NCBI RefSeq assembly: GCF_016793705.1
Contig: NZ_JAEULO010000026.1
Coordinates: forward strand, 1 to 53,997
From: Tabrizicola sp.
GTDB lineage: Bacteria > Pseudomonadota > Alphaproteobacteria > Rhodobacterales > Rhodobacteraceae
DNA: 53,997 bases
Reading direction: 5' to 3'
Under the pieces are notes generated by a model. That model saw nothing but the letters and a program-made list of their open reading frames with translations. It was not told where the DNA came from and did not search any database. Below, in pieces: positions 49,808 through 53,997 of this stretch; within the stretch, counting starts at the first letter, position 1; the number at the start of each line of letters is the position of its first letter. A program made the position numbers and the translations under genes.

Positions 49808-52635
49808 CAGCGCGGCTCCTCAAGGTCGAAGGCGGTGGTGTTCGGGCGTTCGCCGGTCTTCAGCGCCAGACGCGAGAGCGATGCCAGTGCGAGGAGCACG
49901 GCACCGAGGACGCAGAGGAACACGCCGAGGTCGAAGATCGCGGCGGTGGCCAGTTCGATCTCGCCCAACGGCGGCAGGTGGAGGTAGGTATAGCCGGAAG
50001 TGAGGAAGGGCAGGCCAAAGGCCCAGGCGCCGACCCCGGCCAGAAGCGCCACCGAGACACCCGCGCCGATCAGCGCGTGGTGGTCGAAGCGGCTCCGGGC
50101 ATGGGACCAGTCATAGCCCGAGGCAAAATATTGCAGCAGATAGGCGATGGCGAAGACCAGCCCCGCGACGAAGCCGCCGCCGGGCAGGTTGTGGCCGCGC
50201 AGGTAGATGTAGGTGCCGACCATCATCGCCATCGGCAGGAGCAGGCGGGTCGCCACCACCGGCATCATCGGGTGGCGGTCGCCGGATTCCTCGCGTCGCG
50301 GCAGGGTGGCAAGGCGCCGGGCGGCGGCGGGGCTGGAGAGCAGTGTCTCGGACAGCGCGAAGATGACGAGCGCAGCGATGGAGAGGACGATGATCTCGCC
50401 GAAGGTGTCGTAGCCGCGGAAGTCGACGATGATGGTGTTGACCGCGTTGGTACCGCCCGCGCCGGGTTTCGACTGCGCGAGGTGGTAGGACGAGATCGGC
50501 TCGAAAGCGGGGGCGCGAGTGAGCATGGCGAAGGCGAGCGCGCCGGTGGCGAGCCCACCGATCCCGGCCAGCGTCGCGTCGCGCAGGCGGCGGGGCACGG
50601 AGCTTTCGCGGGGGCTTTCGGCAGGGAGGAAGGCGAGGGAGAGGAGCATGAGGAGGACCGTCACCACCTCGACCGCCACCTGGGTCAGGGCGAGGTCGGG
50701 GGCGGAGAAGCGGACGAAGAGCGGAGCGATCATCAGGCCGACGGCTCCGGTCAGGATCAGCGCGATCACGCGGTTGCGGTGGAGAAGGGGCGTGGCGAGA
50801 GCGGCGAGCATCAGGACGCATCCCATCGCCAAGGTCTCGATGTCGAGCGGGAGCATGGGGCGGCTGCCGGGCTGGTGCGGAGCGGAGAGGAAGGCATAGG
50901 ACCCGGCGGCGAGGATGGCGGCAAGGCCGAGGGCGAGGCTGCGGCTGAAGCTGCCGTTGTGGAGAACCGTGGTCAGTTTGCGGGCGTCGGCGGCGAGGGG
51001 CTCGATGATGCCGTCGAACATCCGCTTCGCCTCGGGGCGCGGGGTGGCATCCCACATCGCGCGGAGGCGGGGCCAGGTGCCGAGAAGGACGAGGCCGCCG
51101 CCGATGGCCGCGAGCGACATCCAGAGCGCGGGGGCCGCGAACCCATGCCAGTGGGCAAAATGGAGGCCGATCTCGCGCCCGGTGGTGGCGCTGGCGGCAA
51201 GGTTGACCATGGCCCCGGCCGTCTGGTTGGGGAAGAGGCCGATCAGGACCACGAGGGCTACCAGCACGGCGGGGGCGGCCCAGAGCCCGGGGCCGGGATC
51301 ATGCGGCTTTTGCGGATAGTCGGACCTCTCGGGACCAAGGAAGCCATGGGCGAGGAAGCGGAGGGAATAGGCGACCGAGAGCAGCGCGCCCAGGGTGGCG
51401 GCGAGCGCCATCGCCCAGGGGGTCGGCCAGGCGATGTGGGCGGCTTCCTCCAGCATCATCTCTTTCGAGAGGAACCCGTTCAGGGGCGGAATGCCGGCCA
51501 TGGACAGGGTGGCGAGGAGGGTGAGCGTGAAGGTGATCGGCATCAGCCGGCGTAGCCCGCCGAGGTGGCGCAGGTCTCGGGTATGGGCGGCGTGGTCGAC
51601 GATCCCGGCGGTCATGAAGAGCGCGGCCTTGAAGGTGGCGTGGTTGACGATGTGGAAGATCGCGACCGCCGCCGCCTCGGGCGTGCCGAAGCCGAGGAGC
51701 ATGGTGATCAGGCCGAGATGGCTGACCGTCGAATAGGCGAGGACGGCCTTCAGGTCGTCCTTGAAGAGCGCGATCTTGGCGGCCAGGACCATGGTGAAAA
51801 GTCCGGTCAGGCTGACGATCACGAACCAGTCCCATGTGCCCGAGAGGACGGGCCAGAGCCGGGCCATCAGGAAGATCCCGGCCTTCACCATGGTGGCGGA
51901 GTGGAGATAGGCCGAGACCGGGGTGGGCGCGGCCATGGCGTGGGGCAGCCAGAAGTGGAAGGGGAACTGCGCCGATTTGGTGAAGGCGCCGAGAAGGATC
52001 AGGATCAGCGCGGGCAGGTAGAGGGGGGAGGCCTGGATCGCCTCGCGCTCTGTCAGGATCACGCTCAGGTCGTAGCTGCCCGCGATCTGCCCGAGGATCA
52101 GCATTCCCCCGATCAGCGCGAGCCCGCCACCGCCGGTGACGGCCAGCGCCATCCGCGCGCCCTGGCGGCCTTCGGGACGGTCGTTCCAGTAGCCGATGAG
52201 CAGGAAGGAGGAGAGCGAGGTCAGCTCCCAGGAGACGAGAAGCAGAAGGATATTGTCGGAAAGCACGATCCCAAGCATCGCGCCCTGGAAGAGGAGGAGG
52301 TAGCCGTAGAACTGCCCCATCGGGTCACGGTCGGACAGGTAGAAGCGGGCGTAGAGGATGATGAGGAGGCCGATGCCGAGGATCAGGCCCGCGAAGAGGA
52401 GGCCGAGGCCATCGAGCATGAAATTGGCGTTGAGGCCGAGGGCGGGAAGCCAGTCGATCCGGGTCTGGACGACCTTGCCCGCAAGCACTTCCGGGGCCTG
52501 AAGCCCCAAGAGAACAAGAGCCAGGAGAGTGACGGCCCCGGTCGCGGCGGCGCAAGCACTGCGACCGAAGCGGATCGCAAGGCCGGGAAGGCAGGCGCCG
52601 AGGAAAGGCAGGGCCGCAATCAGGGCAAGGGACAT
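49807..52635 (-). CDS. mnhA: Mrp antiporter subunit A fused to subunit B
   Basis: 942 residues. N-terminal NuoL-like part ('SLSSFLLIGYWNDR', 'KSAQFPFHFWLPHAMAAPTPVSAYLHSATMVKAG'-type block, seen as FPFHFWLPHAMAAPTPVSAY), a middle DUF4040-type segment and a C-terminal MnhB domain ('GHNLPGGGFVAGLVFAIAYLLQY'). The A–B fusion occurs in alphaproteobacterial Pha/Mrp systems. ATG 52635 has GAGGAAG about 9 bases upstream. First gene of the operon; exports Na+ or K+ in exchange for protons at the inner membrane. Confidence 0.93.
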   Translation of the reverse strand: MSLALIAALPFLGACLPGLAIRFGRSACAAATGAVTLLALVLLGLQAPEVLAGKVVQTRIDWLPALGLNANFMLDGLGLLFAGLILGIGLLIILYARFYLSDRDPMGQFYGYLLLFQGAMLGIVLSDNILLLLVSWELTSLSSFLLIGYWNDRPEGRQGARMALAVTGGGGLALIGGMLILGQIAGSYDLSVILTEREAIQASPLYLPALILILLGAFTKSAQFPFHFWLPHAMAAPTPVSAYLHSATMVKAGIFLMARLWPVLSGTWDWFVIVSLTGLFTMVLAAKIALFKDDLKAVLAYSTVSHLGLITMLLGFGTPEAAAVAIFHIVNHATFKAALFMTAGIVDHAAHTRDLRHLGGLRRLMPITFTLTLLATLSMAGIPPLNGFLSKEMMLEEAAHIAWPTPWAMALAATLGALLSVAYSLRFLAHGFLGPERSDYPQKPHDPGPGLWAAPAVLVALVVLIGLFPNQTAGAMVNLAASATTGREIGLHFAHWHGFAAPALWMSLAAIGGGLVLLGTWPRLRAMWDATPRPEAKRMFDGIIEPLAADARKLTTVLHNGSFSRSLALGLAAILAAGSYAFLSAPHQPGSRPMLPLDIETLAMGCVLMLAALATPLLHRNRVIALILTGAVGLMIAPLFVRFSAPDLALTQVAVEVVTVLLMLLSLAFLPAESPRESSVPRRLRDATLAGIGGLATGALAFAMLTRAPAFEPISSYHLAQSKPGAGGTNAVNTIIVDFRGYDTFGEIIVLSIAALVIFALSETLLSSPAAARRLATLPRREESGDRHPMMPVVATRLLLPMAMMVGTYIYLRGHNLPGGGFVAGLVFAIAYLLQYFASGYDWSHARSRFDHHALIGAGVSVALLAGVGAWAFGLPFLTSGYTYLHLPPLGEIELATAAIFDLGVFLCVLGAVLLALASLSRLALKTGERPNTTAFDLEEPR

Positions 52636-52853
52636 AAAGGCGGCTTCCTCGTCTCGATGCGATCTTGGGCGATGCGTTCTGGGCGCGGATTGGCGTCGCG
52701 GCGGGTTTGTTCCCATTTGGCAGCTTTGCCGGAAATTTCAACCCGAACCCGCAGGGCAAGGGTTGGAATTCTGCGACAGCCGCCCTCATCGGGGTGTCGA
52801 ACCCCCTCGGCAAGGCCCATGTCGGCAGGCCCGGCCGGGAAGCAGGGGCGGGG

Positions 52854-52886
52854 TGCGCGACCGCCACCGGAACGGGCGGTCGCGCA
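52854..52886 (-). terminator. Long GC hairpin after the ABC ATPase gene
   Basis: TGCGCGACCGCC (52854-52865) and GGCGGTCGCGCA (52875-52886), a perfect 12-base stem with a 9-base loop, starting 8 bases beyond the ATPase stop. No T-run on either strand. The rest of the 258-base gap up to mnhA shows no clear promoter. Confidence 0.55.
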
Positions 52887-52893
52887 GGTCCTG

Positions 52894-53670
52894 TCAGGCG
52901 GCCTCGGTCACGCCCTCGGGCAGTTTTGCCCCGGTCATGAAGGCCACGGCGTCGGACATGGTGTAGTCCTGCGGCTTGATCACGCAGAGCCTCCGGCCAA
53001 GCCGGTGGATGTGGATGCGGTCCGCCACCTCGAACACATGCGGCATGTTGTGGCTGATCAGGATGATCGGGATGCCCCGCGCCCGGACGTCGCGGATCAG
53101 CTCCAGCACCCGGCGGCTTTCCTTGACCCCCAGCGCGGCGGTGGGCTCGTCCAGGATCACCACCTTCGATCCGAAGGCCGCGGCGCGGGCCACCGCTACC
53201 CCCTGGCGCTGGCCACCCGACAGCGTCTCCACCGCCTGGTTGATGTTCTGGATCGTCATCAGTCCCAGTTCGTTCAGCTTGTCCCGCGCGAACTTTTCCA
53301 TCTTCGGGCGGTCGAGCTTGCGGAAAAGGCTGCCCATGATCCCGGGCGCGCGCAACTCGCGCCCCATGAACATGTTGTCGGCGATGGAGAGCGCCGGGGA
53401 CATGGCGAGCGTCTGGTAGACCGTCTCGATTCCCGCCTCGCGGGCCTCGATCGGGGTCTTGAAGGCGATCTCCTGCCCGTCGAGCCAGATCTGGCCTTCG
53501 TCGGGCACAACCGCGCCCGAGATCGCCTTGATCAGCGTCGACTTGCCCGCGCCGTTGTCGCCGATGACGGCGAGGATTTCGCCGGGATAAAGCTCGAAGT
53601 CGCAGTCGTTCAGCGCCGTGACCTTGCCGTAGCGCTTGGTCAGGCCTTTCGCCTTCAGGATCGGTTCCAT
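52894..53670 (-). CDS. Sugar ABC transporter ATPase (FrcA-like)
   Basis: 258 residues, single ATPase domain. Walker A GDNGAGKST (37-45), signature LSGGQRQ (150-156), Walker B ILDEPTAALG (172-181) and the switch His in ISHNMPH. The single-domain form with 'DNGAGKSTLIKAI' and 'MSDAVAFMTGA' matches FrcA of the fructose/ribose-type CUT2 importer in rhizobia. The ATG overlaps the permease stop by one base. Substrate not certain. Confidence 0.9.
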   Translation of the reverse strand: MEPILKAKGLTKRYGKVTALNDCDFELYPGEILAVIGDNGAGKSTLIKAISGAVVPDEGQIWLDGQEIAFKTPIEAREAGIETVYQTLAMSPALSIADNMFMGRELRAPGIMGSLFRKLDRPKMEKFARDKLNELGLMTIQNINQAVETLSGGQRQGVAVARAAAFGSKVVILDEPTAALGVKESRRVLELIRDVRARGIPIILISHNMPHVFEVADRIHIHRLGRRLCVIKPQDYTMSDAVAFMTGAKLPEGVTEAA

Positions 53671-53997
53671 CAGCCAGCCACCTTTCTGATCCACTGGTCC
53701 ACGGCGACGGCGAAGATGATCAGCACGCCGATGAGGAAGAAGGTCCATTGCGGGTCGGTGCCGACAAGGCGCAGGCCCATCTCGAAGACGCCGACGATCA
53801 AGGCGCCGAAGAACATGCCGACGATGCTGCCGCGTCCGCCGAAAAGGCTGATCCCCCCGATCACCACGGCGGTGATCGACTGGATGTTGCCAAGCTGGCC
53901 CGTCGAGGCGGTGGGCGAGACCGAGCCGAAGCGGCCGATCATCACCCAGCCAGCGACGGCGCAGAAGAGACCCGCCAGCGCATAGACCTGGATCAGC
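53670..53997 (-). CDS. Sugar ABC transporter permease, 5' part missing
   Basis: The last 109 codons or so of a CUT2-type (FrcC/RbsC) permease; the start lies beyond the window edge. 'MIGRFGSVSPTASTG', 'SITAVVIGGISLFGGRGSIVGMFFGALIVG' (shown as VVIGGISLFGGRGS) and the last helix 'FFLIGVLIIFAVAVDQW' are conserved. The frame stays open through 53997. Same operon as the ATPase. Confidence 0.92.
   Translation of the reverse strand, partial: LIQVYALAGLFCAVAGWVMIGRFGSVSPTASTGQLGNIQSITAVVIGGISLFGGRGSIVGMFFGALIVGVFEMGLRLVGTDPQWTFFLIGVLIIFAVAVDQWIRKVAG

Overview
This window looks like ordinary chromosome from a high-GC alphaproteobacterium, most likely Rhodobacterales (Rhodobacter/Paracoccus-like). 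The evidence is the gene content and order (moxR–DUF58–DUF4159 operon, glcDEF, ALDH16-type aldehyde dehydrogenase next to deoC, a dihydroorotase-like gene with a degenerate metal site in the pyrB operon, fused mnhAB antiporter subunit), the dense packing with ATGA overlaps, and short intergenic repeats of the kind I associate with that order. No rRNA, tRNA, CRISPR array, transposase, phage gene or plasmid replication gene was seen. Every gap between genes is shorter than 300 bases.

Layout: 1-7560 holds a DUF1285 gene and a four-gene MoxR operon. 7672-9576 holds an FAD amine oxidase and a convergent DUF599 membrane protein. 9660-13505 is glcDEF. 13592-15849 holds two paralogous secreted trypsin-like proteins and a small heat-shock protein behind an RpoH-like promoter. 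15925-20414 holds two ECF sigma factor modules side by side on the minus strand, one with a conventional membrane anti-sigma and one with a membrane VWA protein. 20570-25694 is a run of minus-strand metabolic genes (peptidoglycan-binding protein, aminotransferase, SDR, YghU-type GST, succinate-semialdehyde dehydrogenase). 25878-28237 is an OmpA-like envelope protein with a coiled-coil partner. 28305-33416 holds ubiA, then divergently rsmE, a membrane protein, gshA and pepT. 33496-38068 is a minus-strand operon pyrB – four small uncharacterised envelope genes – pyrC-like pseudoenzyme – plsY. 38201-41017 holds a UDG, a LysE exporter, moaB and a DsbD N-domain protein. 41139-42935 holds yqgE and a nitrilase with foreign-looking codon use. 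43013-46442 is deoC plus a double-domain ALDH16. 46534-52635 is the Mrp Na+/H+ antiporter operon. 52894-53997 is the end of a sugar ABC transporter operon cut by the window edge.

The least explained material: (a) the translationally coupled four-gene block between pyrB and the pyrC-like gene, including a 39-residue membrane protein; (b) the ECF sigma – membrane VWA pair, which looks like a sigma/anti-sigma pair whose anti-sigma carries a periplasmic VWA sensor; (c) three families of dispersed hairpin or palindromic repeats, two of which show compensatory arm changes. Each is reported separately. All functional calls are from reading the sequence and recalled family knowledge; no search was run.
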